Assembly: GCA_002494135.1 (NCBI GenBank) | Contig: DLBG01000062.1 | Location: forward strand, 1-16,897 | Length of the DNA: 16,897 bases | DNA from: Lachnospiraceae bacterium UBA7027 | Lineage (GTDB): Bacteria > Bacillota > Clostridia > Lachnospirales > Lachnospiraceae | Direction: 5' to 3' | In this document: one piece after another, positions 1 to 7,360 of the stretch | Layout of the letters: each line of letters opens with the position of its first letter | Numbering within the stretch: position 1 is the first letter of the stretch | Made by a program: the position numbers and the translations under genes | The notes under the pieces: generated by a model | Databases searched by the model: none | What the model saw: the letters and a program-made list of their open reading frames with translations, nothing else | What the model was told of the DNA's origin: nothing

Positions 1-293
1 TGGTCGGCTTTATAGGACTGTTAAAGAAACTTCGTGGTCCGTACATGATTCTTGATATGATACAGGTATCTTCTGAATGCAGAGGACAGGGGATTGGCAG
101 ACAATTATTTGAAGCGGGAAAAGCAGAAGCCAGAAAAGCCGGTGCGCAGGCTTTGTATATATCTGCCTGTTCTTCTGAAGAGACGATTGCATTTTACAGA
201 GCCATGGGAAGTGACCTGGCAAGTAATCCTATAAAAGAAATTGCGGAAGAAGAACCGTTTGACCTTCAGATGATTTGTCCTGTGAAAGATTAA
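1..293 (+). CDS. GNAT-family N-acetyltransferase, C-terminal part (5' end outside window)
   Basis: The reading frame is open from the window edge (first full codon at 3) to TAA at 291-293, giving about 96 visible residues. The segment QVSSECRGQGIGRQLFEAG is the acetyl-CoA pyrophosphate-binding motif (R/Q-x-x-G-x-G/A) of the GNAT fold. The following ALYISACSSEETIAFYRAMG matches the beta-5/alpha-4 region, with the usual late F-Y-x-x-x-G. GNAT enzymes move an acetyl group from acetyl-CoA to an amine; the substrate cannot be read from this fragment. The gene ends 53 nt before the TetR start and no terminator is visible between them, so read-through into the regulator is possible. The N-terminal half is missing only because the window starts inside the gene. 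Confidence 0.85.
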   Translation, partial: VGFIGLLKKLRGPYMILDMIQVSSECRGQGIGRQLFEAGKAEARKAGAQALYISACSSEETIAFYRAMGSDLASNPIKEIAEEEPFDLQMICPVKD

Positions 294-346
294 AGTCGTA
301 CTATAAGTGGTTAATCAACGAAAACGATGTCGAGAAGGTGAAAGAT

Positions 347-904
347 ATGTCTAAAATAACCGAAAATGCGATAAAGAATGCTTTTAAGACTCTTTTGGAT
401 AAAAAGCCGCTTAATCAGATTACCGTAAAAGACATTACGGATGAATGCGGCATTACAAGAAATTCGTTTTATTACCATTATCAGGATATTCCCACACTGA
501 TTGAAACAATCGTAAAAGAAGAAATCGATCTGCTGGCGGCAGAACAGGATACCATCGATTCACTGGAAGACTGCTTTGCAACAATCGTCAAATACTGTAT
601 TCACGACAAAAAAATGCTTCTTCATGTTTACAATTCAGTCAACAGAAATATTTTTGAAAGTTCTCTTATGAAGCAGTGCGAATATGCGGTAAGAAGATAT
701 GTTGATTCTGTTTTGAACATTCAGGATGTTGAAGACGAGGACAGGGAAATCATCATCCGTTATTTAAAATGTCTTGCATTCGGCACTGTGATTGACTGGT
801 TCGAAAACGGCATGAATGAGAATATCATCGAGCATTTTCACCGCCTTTGCGAGCTGAAAAGCGGCCAGACGGCGGAAATGATAGAGAGGTGTAAAAGAAA
901 ATAG
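347..904 (+). CDS. TetR/AcrR-family transcriptional regulator (probable repressor of the MMPL operon)
   Basis: Encodes a 185-residue DNA-binding regulator. I chose ATG 347 (MSKITENAIK) because a GAAGGTG ribosome site lies about 7 nt upstream and TetR proteins normally start just before this helix; an in-frame ATG at 275 inside the acetyltransferase has no such site. Residues about 25-50 form the TetR helix-turn-helix, with ITVKDITDECGITRNSFYYHY and the hallmark Y-Y-H-Y at the recognition helix end. The rest is an all-helical ligand-binding and dimer domain of the short type often seen beside transporters. It lies directly upstream of an MMPL transporter in the same orientation, with a 20-bp imperfect palindrome in the promoter between them. 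It therefore probably represses the transporter and responds to a transported or membrane-active ligand (inference). Confidence 0.9.
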   Translation: MSKITENAIKNAFKTLLDKKPLNQITVKDITDECGITRNSFYYHYQDIPTLIETIVKEEIDLLAAEQDTIDSLEDCFATIVKYCIHDKKMLLHVYNSVNRNIFESSLMKQCEYAVRRYVDSVLNIQDVEDEDREIIIRYLKCLAFGTVIDWFENGMNENIIEHFHRLCELKSGQTAEMIERCKRK

Positions 905-953
905 AAAAAACACAGGAAATACAAAAAAACACAGAAGAAATAAACATTCAATT

Positions 954-981
954 TTGGTCATTTTTATACATATGTTAAAAT
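954..981 (+). promoter_or_regulatory. Predicted sigma-A promoter for the MMPL operon
   Basis: TTGGTC (954-959), a 16-bp spacer and TAAAAT (976-981), with an extended -10 TG one base upstream (TGTTAAAAT, 973-981). The start would fall near 988, inside the palindrome at 981-1000. A consensus -35 TTGACA also occurs at 1001-1006, but the best-spaced -10 for it (TACGCG, 1024-1029) is poor, and TAGAAT (1030-1035) is too far away at 23 bp. Either promoter would be occluded by a protein bound at the palindrome. Confidence 0.5.
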
Positions 982-1000
982 TTTGCGCACTTGCGCTAAA
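981..1000. promoter_or_regulatory. Candidate TetR operator (imperfect 20-bp palindrome)
   Basis: TTTTGCGCACTTGCGCTAAA has 8 of 10 dyad pairs matching around its centre (TTT-n-GCGC-A on each side). It begins at the last base of the extended -10 and ends just before a TTGACA at 1001. This is the position expected for a repressor site, and the size is typical of TetR operators. Assignment to the regulator at 347-904 is inference from adjacency. Confidence 0.5.
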
Positions 1001-1067
1001 TTGACAATTCCTTTCATTTTCCATACGCGTAGAATTAAGGATGAAAAATGAAATGGAGGTGTATAAG

Positions 1068-3164
1068 ATGACATTCGCAAAAAAAATAGTTAAATTGAGA
1101 ATTCCGATTCTTATTCTCTCAATTCTATTGTTAATTCCTTCATTTATCGGATTTCTCAAAACAAAAGTCAATTATGACATGCTGACGTATCTTCCCGAAG
1201 ATATGGACACCGTTGTCGGACAGGATAAACTGCTTGATGAATTTCACAAAGGTGCTTTTACATTCATCATAGTGGAAAACATGCCCGAAAAGGATGTTTC
1301 CAAACTGAAAAAAGATATTGAGGCAATCGACCATGTGGATACCGTAATATGGTATGATTCACTGGCAGATCTGTCGGTTCCGATGGAATTAATCCCCGAT
1401 AAAATTTTAAAAGAATTCAATACGGATCATTCCACGATGATGGCTGCATTTCTTGATTCTTCGACTTCCGCCGACGAAGCGATTTCGGCTGTAAAGGAGA
1501 TCAGAAAAACAGCCGGAGAAAACTGCTTCATATCCGGGATGACCGCTCTCGTAATCGATTTAAAGGATCTTTGTGAGAAAGAAGAGCCGGTATACGTGGC
1601 AGTTGCCGTAATTCTTGCAAGTATCGCAATGTTTGTATTCCTGGACAGTTTTCTCGTTCCCTTTACTTTCCTTGCATCGATTGGGATGGCGGTAATTTAT
1701 AATCTCGGAACCAACATCTTTTTCGGAGAAATATCCTATATTACAAAAGCTTTGTCAGCCGTTCTTCAGCTGGCTGTAACAATGGATTATTCCATATTCT
1801 TATGGCACAGCTACAACGAACAGTTAAAAATACATGAAGACAAAGAAGAAGCAATGGCGTATGCGATAAAAAATACGTTTACAAGCGTTCTCGGAAGTTC
1901 CGTTACGACAATCGCAGGTTTCATCGCCCTTTGCTTCATGACATTTACGCTCGGAAGAGACCTGGGTCTTGTAATGGCAAAGGGAGTCATTTTCGGAGTT
2001 ATCACCTGTGTTACCGTTCTTCCTTCCATCATTCTTATCCTTGACAAACCGCTTCAGAAGACGAAACACAAACCTCTGATTCCCAATATGGATAAGGTTT
2101 CCAATGCGTTGTTAAAAATATACCCGGTATTCATCATCACGTTCTTCGTACTTGTCATACCCGCATTTTACGGATACAGCAAATCGAATGCGAATGTATA
2201 TTACGATCTCGGGGATGCACTTCCGGAGGATATGAACTATGTGATTTCTTCCAGGAAACTTCGTAAGGATTACAATATCGCGTCAACACACCTGGTTTTA
2301 ATAGATTCCGATATTCCTTCAAAAGATGTCAAAAACATGATGAAAGAAATGGAAGAAGTTGACGGTGTAAAATACGTGCTCGGAATCGAATCCCTTGTGG
2401 GATCGAGAGTTCCCGAGGATTTTCTTCCGGAAGATATCGTAAACAAACTGGAAAATGATGACATCGAACTTTTGCTGATCAATTCGGAATACAAGGTAGC
2501 AAGTGATGAAGTCAATCTTCAGCTTGACCGCTTAAACAGCATATTAAAAAAATACGATCCGAACGGAATGCTGATCGGAGAGGCTCCCTGCATGAAGGAT
2601 ATGATTGATACCACGAGCCACGATTTTAAAGTAGTCAACATGATATCGATTGCTGCGGTATTTGTCATCATACTGATTGTTGAGCAGAGCGTATCCCTTC
2701 CCGTCATCCTTATTTCGATTATTGAGCTCGGAATTTTCATCAATCTCGGAATACCGTATTTTATGGGAAAACAGCTTTCGTTTATCACGCCGATCTGCAT
2801 CAGTACGATTCAGCTTGGAGCAACCGTCGATTATGCGATTTTACTGACCACCAGATACAAAAACGAACGAATGAAAGGACTGGATAAAAAAGAAGCAATT
2901 CACATTGCGTTATCAACTTCAATCCCCTCCATCATTGTATCGGGCCTCGGACTTTTCTCGGCAACCATAGGCGTAGCAATTTATTCGAACCTGGATATCA
3001 TTTCATCCATGTGCATGCTGATGGCCAGAGGAGCAATCATAAGCATGGTGCTTGTCATATTCGTGCTTCCGGCATTCCTCATGCTGTTCGATAAAATCAT
3101 ATGTTTTACAACAATTGGAATGTTTCATTTTAACCATCATAAAAGAAAGGAGCTGTTATCATGA
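1068..3164 (+). CDS. MMPL/RND-superfamily transporter
   Basis: Encodes a 698-residue integral membrane transporter. ATG 1068 (MTFAKKIVKL) is chosen because TGGAGGT at 1054-1060 sits 7 nt upstream; the in-frame ATG at 1041 lies inside the leader. The protein has the duplicated RND/MMPL plan: a first TM helix (about 10-30), an extracytoplasmic domain (about 35-175), a five-helix bundle (about 175-335), then a second TM (about 350-375), a second extracytoplasmic domain (about 385-520) and a second bundle to the C-terminus. Each bundle carries the Asp-Tyr pair of the family in TM4: VTMDYS (D240-Y241) and ATVDYA (D588-Y589), the presumed proton relay. MMPL proteins export lipids, lipid-linked or hydrophobic compounds; the substrate here is unknown. 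The stop overlaps the next start (ATGA, 3161-3164), so the two products are probably made together and may form a complex. Confidence 0.92.
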   Translation: MTFAKKIVKLRIPILILSILLLIPSFIGFLKTKVNYDMLTYLPEDMDTVVGQDKLLDEFHKGAFTFIIVENMPEKDVSKLKKDIEAIDHVDTVIWYDSLADLSVPMELIPDKILKEFNTDHSTMMAAFLDSSTSADEAISAVKEIRKTAGENCFISGMTALVIDLKDLCEKEEPVYVAVAVILASIAMFVFLDSFLVPFTFLASIGMAVIYNLGTNIFFGEISYITKALSAVLQLAVTMDYSIFLWHSYNEQLKIHEDKEEAMAYAIKNTFTSVLGSSVTTIAGFIALCFMTFTLGRDLGLVMAKGVIFGVITCVTVLPSIILILDKPLQKTKHKPLIPNMDKVSNALLKIYPVFIITFFVLVIPAFYGYSKSNANVYYDLGDALPEDMNYVISSRKLRKDYNIASTHLVLIDSDIPSKDVKNMMKEMEEVDGVKYVLGIESLVGSRVPEDFLPEDIVNKLENDDIELLLINSEYKVASDEVNLQLDRLNSILKKYDPNGMLIGEAPCMKDMIDTTSHDFKVVNMISIAAVFVIILIVEQSVSLPVILISIIELGIFINLGIPYFMGKQLSFITPICISTIQLGATVDYAILLTTRYKNERMKGLDKKEAIHIALSTSIPSIIVSGLGLFSATIGVAIYSNLDIISSMCMLMARGAIISMVLVIFVLPAFLMLFDKIICFTTIGMFHFNHHKRKELLS

Positions 3165-5719
3165 AAAACAGAAATAAAAAAGTAATTCAGATTATCGCTC
3201 TTGCGCTTTGTACAATACTGATTCTCGTATATGCTGCGCCAAGCGCACAGGCTTCCGGAAAAGCCGGTCAGAGCAATGAAAAAACCAAAGTCGATAGTGA
3301 AAACCTTCCAGGAAAAGGCTCCGGCGCAGGTGAAGGAAAAACCGAAAAAGACGAGACCGTATACATTTTCACGGATGCAAGCGGAAATGTCGAAAAAGTC
3401 ATTGTCAGCGACTGGCTCAAAAATACGGATTCATTCAAAACGATTGATGATTACAGCGATTTAAAGAATATTGAAAATCTGAAAGGATATGAAACTTTTG
3501 AAGCAGCCCGAAACAATGAACAGAAATGGGACGCAGAAGGAAAGGATATTTATTATCAGGGAACATCCGACAAGCCTCTCCCCGTCGGAATGAAAATTAC
3601 ATACAGGCTTGACGGAAAGAGTATAGGAGCAAATGAGATCAAAGGAAAAAGCGGTCATGTAAATATCCGTTTTGATTTTACAAACCATGAATACGAAATG
3701 TGCAAAATCGACGGAAAAGAAGAAAAGATTTATGTTCCTTTTACCGTAATCACCGGAATGGTATTGAATAACGACATATTCAAAAATGTCGAACTTAAAA
3801 ATGCCCGTCTTGTCAACGACGGAGATAAAACAATCGTCATAGGAACAACGTTCCCGGGACTGCAGGAAGACCTTGGTATCGACAAAGAAAAATTCGAATT
3901 TCCGGATTTTTTCGAACTCGATGCAGATGTCACCGACTTCGAGATGGAATCGACCATGACTCTTGCAACCAACGAATTCGTCAATGATTTTGACAGAGAG
4001 AAACTGGAGAACAATGATTTTGACCTTTCAAAAATCGATGAACTGAAAGACGGCATGAACAAGCTGGTTAACGGTTCGGATGCACTTTATGACGGGCTGA
4101 ATACGCTTTTAAACAGCTGCAACACGTTAAAAAGCGGAATGGATGATTTGACAGGCGGATGTGCAAAAATAAGAAACGGCGCAAATGATTTGAATAACGG
4201 CGCAGCCGCGCTCCAAAACGGTGCAGCCAATCTTAAGAACGGACTGGACAGTTTAAAATCAAATAACGATGCGTTGAACAACGGCGCAAAGCAGGTATTT
4301 GAAACACTTCTTGCAGAAGCAAACAAGCAGATTGCCGGGGCAGGTTTGAATGTCGGTACGTTAACCATTGAGAATTATGATGAGAAGCTGGATTCGCTCA
4401 TCAAAGATCTTGATAAAGAAAACATTTATAAAGAAGTAAGAAAGACAGTCGAAGATAAGGTCGATGCAATGGGTGACGATTTATACAGACAGTATCTTCA
4501 GAGTATTGCCGATAGCGTTTATGACAAGTATCTTAAGTCCGTTGAAGACGATATTTATAAGAAATATATCGAAAACAATGCAGAGGATATATACAGAATG
4601 TATCTTGAAAACAATGCGGATGATTTGTATGAAGCATATCTTGAATCCATCAAAGATGATGTTATCAATAGTTATATATCCGGTAATGCGGACACATTTT
4701 ACAAAGCATACATAGATTCAATTGCAGAATCTATATACAGAGAGTATTTAAGACAAAAGATAAGCGAAGCGACTCCGGGAATCGATGAAAAGAGTCTGGA
4801 TGAAGCAGTGGAAGCAAAGCTTTCTTCTTTAACGGATGAGGAGAAAGAAGAGATCCGGGAAGGTGCTCTGAATGCCCTTACCAAGGAGCAGAAGGCGGAA
4901 ATTTTGGCCGGTGCAAAAGAGGAGCTTAGTGAGGAACAGAAGGCGGAGATTTTGCAGGGTGCGAAGGCTGCATTAACCAAGGAACAGAAGAACCGGATCA
5001 TCGATGGTGCTCTGGCAAAGCTGACCGAGGAGCAAAAAAAGGCAATCAAAAAGGGTGCGAAAGAGCAGCTGAGCGAGGAACAGAAGGCAAAGATTTTGGA
5101 AGGAGCAAAGGCGCTGCTGACAGAGGAAGAAAAAGCAAAGATTCTTGAGGGTGCGCTGAAAAAACTTACGAACGAGGAAAAGGCACAGATTCGTGAAGGC
5201 GCCGTTGAAAAGGGCATGCAGAGTGACGAGGCGAAGAGTGCGCTGGAAGCCGCAAACGAAGGGGTAAAGCAGCTGGCGGAACTGAAAGGTCAGCTGGATT
5301 CCTACAAGGAATTCTATAACGGACTGAAAGCCTATACGGACGGCGTTGCAAAGGCTGCAGACGGTGCGGGACAGTTAAAGAACGGAACCGACAGCTTAAA
5401 AGACGGCACAAACCGGCTTGCAGGCGGAGCAAATGATCTTTATAACGGAGCAGCAACCATCGATTCCAAAATGCCCGAACTCATTGATGGGGTAACCAAA
5501 CTTAAAAACGGAAGCAGGGAGCTTTCGGACGGAATTGACAGGCTGAATGAAGAAGGCATTGAGAAGCTTACGGCAGTTATCGAAGAAGACCTTGAGGGTA
5601 TTACGGACAGGGTGAAAGCAATTCTTGATGTATCCGATCATTACACCACATATTCCGGCAAACAGGGTGCTATGAGCGGTCAGGTAAAATTCGTTTTCAA
5701 GACCGATTCCATAGAATAA
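3161..5719 (+). CDS. Secreted repeat protein with LxxG heptads, partner of the MMPL transporter
   Basis: Encodes 852 residues. An AGGAG site precedes ATG 3161, which overlaps the transporter stop by 4 nt. A signal peptide is clear: basic MKNRNKK, hydrophobic core 8-26, probable cleavage after A-Q-A (residue 31). Residues about 60-290 form a beta-rich domain I do not recognise. Residues 295-378 are twelve L-x-x-G heptads (for example LKDG, LVNG, LYDG). Residues 439-534 are eight 12-residue repeats, consensus DD[IL]YxxY[LI]xxxA. Residues 557-684 are eight 16-residue repeats, consensus L[TS]xEQKAxILxGAKxx. LxxG heptads return at about 719-800, then a short C-terminal domain. The LxxG heptads resemble the extracellular part of YhgE/Pip-type proteins, but the C-terminal membrane bundle of that family is missing. 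It likely forms a long helical stalk outside the membrane, serving the MMPL pump as an adaptor or wall-spanning element (inference). There is no LPxTG anchor. Confidence 0.85.
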   Translation: MKNRNKKVIQIIALALCTILILVYAAPSAQASGKAGQSNEKTKVDSENLPGKGSGAGEGKTEKDETVYIFTDASGNVEKVIVSDWLKNTDSFKTIDDYSDLKNIENLKGYETFEAARNNEQKWDAEGKDIYYQGTSDKPLPVGMKITYRLDGKSIGANEIKGKSGHVNIRFDFTNHEYEMCKIDGKEEKIYVPFTVITGMVLNNDIFKNVELKNARLVNDGDKTIVIGTTFPGLQEDLGIDKEKFEFPDFFELDADVTDFEMESTMTLATNEFVNDFDREKLENNDFDLSKIDELKDGMNKLVNGSDALYDGLNTLLNSCNTLKSGMDDLTGGCAKIRNGANDLNNGAAALQNGAANLKNGLDSLKSNNDALNNGAKQVFETLLAEANKQIAGAGLNVGTLTIENYDEKLDSLIKDLDKENIYKEVRKTVEDKVDAMGDDLYRQYLQSIADSVYDKYLKSVEDDIYKKYIENNAEDIYRMYLENNADDLYEAYLESIKDDVINSYISGNADTFYKAYIDSIAESIYREYLRQKISEATPGIDEKSLDEAVEAKLSSLTDEEKEEIREGALNALTKEQKAEILAGAKEELSEEQKAEILQGAKAALTKEQKNRIIDGALAKLTEEQKKAIKKGAKEQLSEEQKAKILEGAKALLTEEEKAKILEGALKKLTNEEKAQIREGAVEKGMQSDEAKSALEAANEGVKQLAELKGQLDSYKEFYNGLKAYTDGVAKAADGAGQLKNGTDSLKDGTNRLAGGANDLYNGAATIDSKMPELIDGVTKLKNGSRELSDGIDRLNEEGIEKLTAVIEEDLEGITDRVKAILDVSDHYTTYSGKQGAMSGQVKFVFKTDSIE
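4475..4762 (+). repeat. Eight in-frame 36-bp (12-residue) coding repeats
   Basis: Residues 439-534 of the secreted protein split cleanly into eight 12-mers: DDLYRQYLQSIA, DSVYDKYLKSVE, DDIYKKYIENNA, EDIYRMYLENNA, DDLYEAYLESIK, DDVINSYISGNA, DTFYKAYIDSIA, ESIYREYLRQKI. Acidic pair, aromatic 4 and aromatic/aliphatic 7-8 are kept in most copies. The DNA copies have diverged, so this is an old duplication under protein-level selection. Confidence 0.85.
4829..5212 (+). repeat. Eight in-frame 48-bp (16-residue) coding repeats
   Basis: Residues 557-684 divide into eight 16-mers with no gaps, for example LTKEQKAEILAGAKEE, LSEEQKAEILQGAKAA and LTEEEKAKILEGALKK. Conserved points are L1, T/S2, E4-[EQ]5-K6, I9, G12 and A13. 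They are charged helix-turn units distinct from the 12-mer set just upstream. Several neighbouring DNA copies remain similar (gaggaacagaaggcg-type cores), so in-frame copy-number change by slippage or recombination is plausible. Confidence 0.88.
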
Positions 5720-5732
5720 CAGAATGTCATCG

Positions 5733-5771
5733 AAAACAAAGGAACCGCAGACCATGCGGTTCTTTTGTTTT
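5733..5771 (+). terminator. Rho-independent terminator after the MMPL operon
   Basis: A long hairpin with stem GAACCGCA (5742-5749), loop GACCA and TGCGGTTC (5755-5762). It extends outward through an A-rich/T-rich lower stem (5733-5741 with 5763-5771, one G-U pair) and ends in TCTTTTGTTTT. It starts 13 nt after the stop at 5719 and, because of its symmetric A/T flanks, could work on both strands. Confidence 0.9.
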
Positions 5772-5777
5772 GGGTGA

Positions 5778-5817
5778 ACCAGGGGCAAGCCCTAAAGGAC
5801 AGGGCTTTGGGGCTGGT
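5778..5817. repeat. Two-tier G/C-rich inverted repeat of unknown role
   Basis: An inner perfect stem, AAGCCCT (5787-5793) and AGGGCTT (5801-5807) around a 7-nt loop, is enclosed by an outer stem, ACCAG (5778-5782) and CTGGT (5813-5817), with G-rich internal loops. No T-tract follows, so it is not a standard terminator. It could be a REP-like repeat, an RNA leader structure of the hydrolase gene, or chance. No second copy is seen in this window. Confidence 0.4.
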
Positions 5818-5938
5818 GGGTCATCTTGCTTTTTGGATAATCGTAAATGTGGTATATTGAATAATGGACATGGCAGAGATGCAAAAAACGGGTGGTATCG
5901 TTATGATACAAGGTTTGCTCTGATTGGAGAAAAAACTC

Positions 5939-6919
5939 ATGAAAAACGGACTGAAAAAAAGAGTAAATCCAGGGAAAGTATTCCTTATTCTTCTAATAAT
6001 TGCTGTAGTGATATTGGGTGGCTTGTTTATTTTTCACAAGATTAAGCATGGCATTGACATGAAGTACCTGACGGAAAACGGGTATTACAATCCGATTTCC
6101 ATCGGAGAGTATTCCGTAAATGTCGTAAAAGTCGGGAATGAAAACGGAAAAGGAAAAATTGTTATCTTAAGCGGCATGGGCGCCGGGATGTCGGTGGATT
6201 TAAGAACGATGGCAAAAAAACTGGAGAAGGACTACCTGTTTATCTACATCGGAAGACCCGGCTGGGATGCGAGTGATGATATAAAAGATGACAGAAGCAT
6301 TGATGTAATTGTCGAAGAGTATCGTAAGGCATTGAAGGAATCCGGGATTGAAGCTCCTTATATTCTGATGGCACATTCGATGGGCGCAACCTACGGATCT
6401 TACTGGGTAAGCAGGTATCCCGAAGAAGTCAGGGCATTCATCAACATTGACGGAACCTATGTGGAACCGTTAACGGAAGAAGAAATGCGGGAAGGCTCTT
6501 TTGGAAATACACTTTATAAAATTGCCGTTAACCTGGGGATTGGCGATATTCTGCTTCCGGTTCTTTTAAGCAATGATACGAACCTTTCGAAAGAAGAATG
6601 GCGCACATATTGTATTTTTCAATTACTGTCCATATCTTCCGATGCGGTTGCAAAAGAAGGCTCGGTCATCAACAAAAACAGAAATGCTGCATGGAACGAA
6701 CTTCGGAAAACAGACGTTCCGAAACTCTATATTTCCTCAAGAGACGGTGATTTGTCGGATCCGGAATCCAAAGAAGCAAATGAAAAAGAGCTGATTCCTT
6801 ATCTTGAAAAGATGGGGAATTATGAAATAGCTTATCTTCCCGGCAGCCATTTTATATATAAAACAGAACCGGAAAAATGTGAAGAAATCATCGAAGATTT
6901 CCTGCGTGGTCTGAAGTAA
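5939..6919 (+). CDS. Membrane-anchored alpha/beta hydrolase
   Basis: Encodes 326 residues. ATG 5939 is chosen because GGAG at 5926-5929 sits 9 nt upstream; a TTG five codons earlier is less likely. A basic N-terminus and a hydrophobic helix (about residues 14-34, FLILLIIAVVILGGLFIF) act as a signal anchor, so the catalytic domain faces outside. The core starts with VILSGMGAGMS (oxyanion-hole strand) and carries the nucleophile elbow AHSMG with Ser147, a candidate acid in SSRDGD (Asp269 or Asp271) and His304 in GSHF near the C-terminus: a complete Ser-Asp-His triad. The elbow has Ala in place of the usual first Gly. Substrate is unknown (esterase, lipase or acyl-transferring activity all fit). 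It has its own unit between the terminator at 5733-5771 and a gene-poor region. A TATATT at 5853-5858 may be its -10, but I see no well-spaced -35. Confidence 0.88.
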   Translation: MKNGLKKRVNPGKVFLILLIIAVVILGGLFIFHKIKHGIDMKYLTENGYYNPISIGEYSVNVVKVGNENGKGKIVILSGMGAGMSVDLRTMAKKLEKDYLFIYIGRPGWDASDDIKDDRSIDVIVEEYRKALKESGIEAPYILMAHSMGATYGSYWVSRYPEEVRAFINIDGTYVEPLTEEEMREGSFGNTLYKIAVNLGIGDILLPVLLSNDTNLSKEEWRTYCIFQLLSISSDAVAKEGSVINKNRNAAWNELRKTDVPKLYISSRDGDLSDPESKEANEKELIPYLEKMGNYEIAYLPGSHFIYKTEPEKCEEIIEDFLRGLK

Positions 6920-7010
6920 TAGCTTTTGATTATTTGATTATTACTCTGAACCAACCGTCTTTCCTGTATTTCATCTTTTATACCCTCATTTCATTATTCA
7001 TGTTACATAA

Positions 7011-7151
7011 ATGATGTATCCTTTTTATATCCTTGGTGTGTTTTTTATTATAACATACCTTCTGTCAGACACCATCGTTGATGCGATTTCAAATGAAATC
7101 GGCGGATCTTATTCTGCGCGGGAGCAAAGATTTTCCCGAGAATACCAATGA
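7011..7151 (+). CDS. Possible 46-residue membrane microprotein
   Basis: A short frame, ATG 7011 (or 7014) to TGA 7149-7151, would give a 46-residue peptide. It has a hydrophobic N-terminal helix (YPFYILGVFFIITYLL) and a charged, Ser/Arg/Glu-rich tail ending FSREYQ. Its stop overlaps the ATG of the GNAT fragment in an ATGA, a coupling arrangement typical of real neighbouring genes. Against it: no clear ribosome binding site precedes the start, the frame is short, and the region looks decayed. I do not recognise the sequence. Confidence 0.3.
   Translation: MMYPFYILGVFFIITYLLSDTIVDAISNEIGGSYSAREQRFSREYQ
7084..7101. repeat. Perfect 8-bp inverted repeat
   Basis: CGATTTCA (7084-7091), AA, TGAAATCG (7094-7101). 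It lies 46 bp upstream of the GNAT fragment ATG and inside the possible microprotein frame. It could be an operator or a short hairpin; no T-tract follows. With 8-bp arms in AT-rich DNA, chance is not excluded. Confidence 0.3.
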
Positions 7152-7360
7152 TAACGCTTAAAAGACCGGCAAAGGAATTTGAATCAGAGGCAGCTGCCTT
7201 TAAGAATGAATTTTTTGAAAACGGGGAGACAACGATAAACGAAAGTGAGCTACTGGATCAGATGAAGTCATATGATGAGTGGCTTAAATCTGTGACGGAT
7301 AATAGTTTGAACAGGTATATGACAGAGAGACATAATTTCGTAAACTTATTTTTCTCTTGA
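7148..7360 (+). pseudogene. Truncated GNAT-type acetyltransferase N-terminus (remnant)
   Basis: A 70-residue frame beginning MITLKRPAKEFESEAAAFKN, with FFENGETTINESELLDQM and SYDEWLKSVTDN. From memory of the family, this is the N-terminal segment of a clostridial GNAT acetyltransferase (usually about 170-180 residues), in which the helix pair before the first long strands ends near SVTDN. The acetyl-CoA motif and all following strands are missing. After residue about 50 the sequence turns into an unrelated tail (RYMTERHNFVNLFFS) and stops. The stop TGA (7358-7360) lies inside the -35 box of the next operon promoter, so the 3' part was probably lost when that operon became placed here. No strong ribosome site is seen. 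Confidence 0.6.

Noticed and set aside
905..934. Direct repeat AAAAAACACAG (905-915 and 924-934) after the first TetR gene
   Set aside because: Low-complexity A-rich DNA; short and not linked to a clear function.
4475..5212. Regular repeats resembling a CRISPR array
   Set aside because: Units of 36 and 48 bp are contiguous, in frame and diverged at synonymous sites; there are no spacers and no cas genes.
4699..5217. 172-codon open frame on the - strand across the 48-bp repeats, rich in Ser/Phe/Ala
   Set aside because: It is the mirror of the repeated + strand codons; composition is that of an antisense shadow, with no ribosome site or own promoter.
5864..5923. 19-codon frame starting MDMAEMQKTGG before the hydrolase gene
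   Set aside because: No ribosome binding site and no regulatory codon pattern; its stop next to the hydrolase leader is not enough to call a leader peptide.
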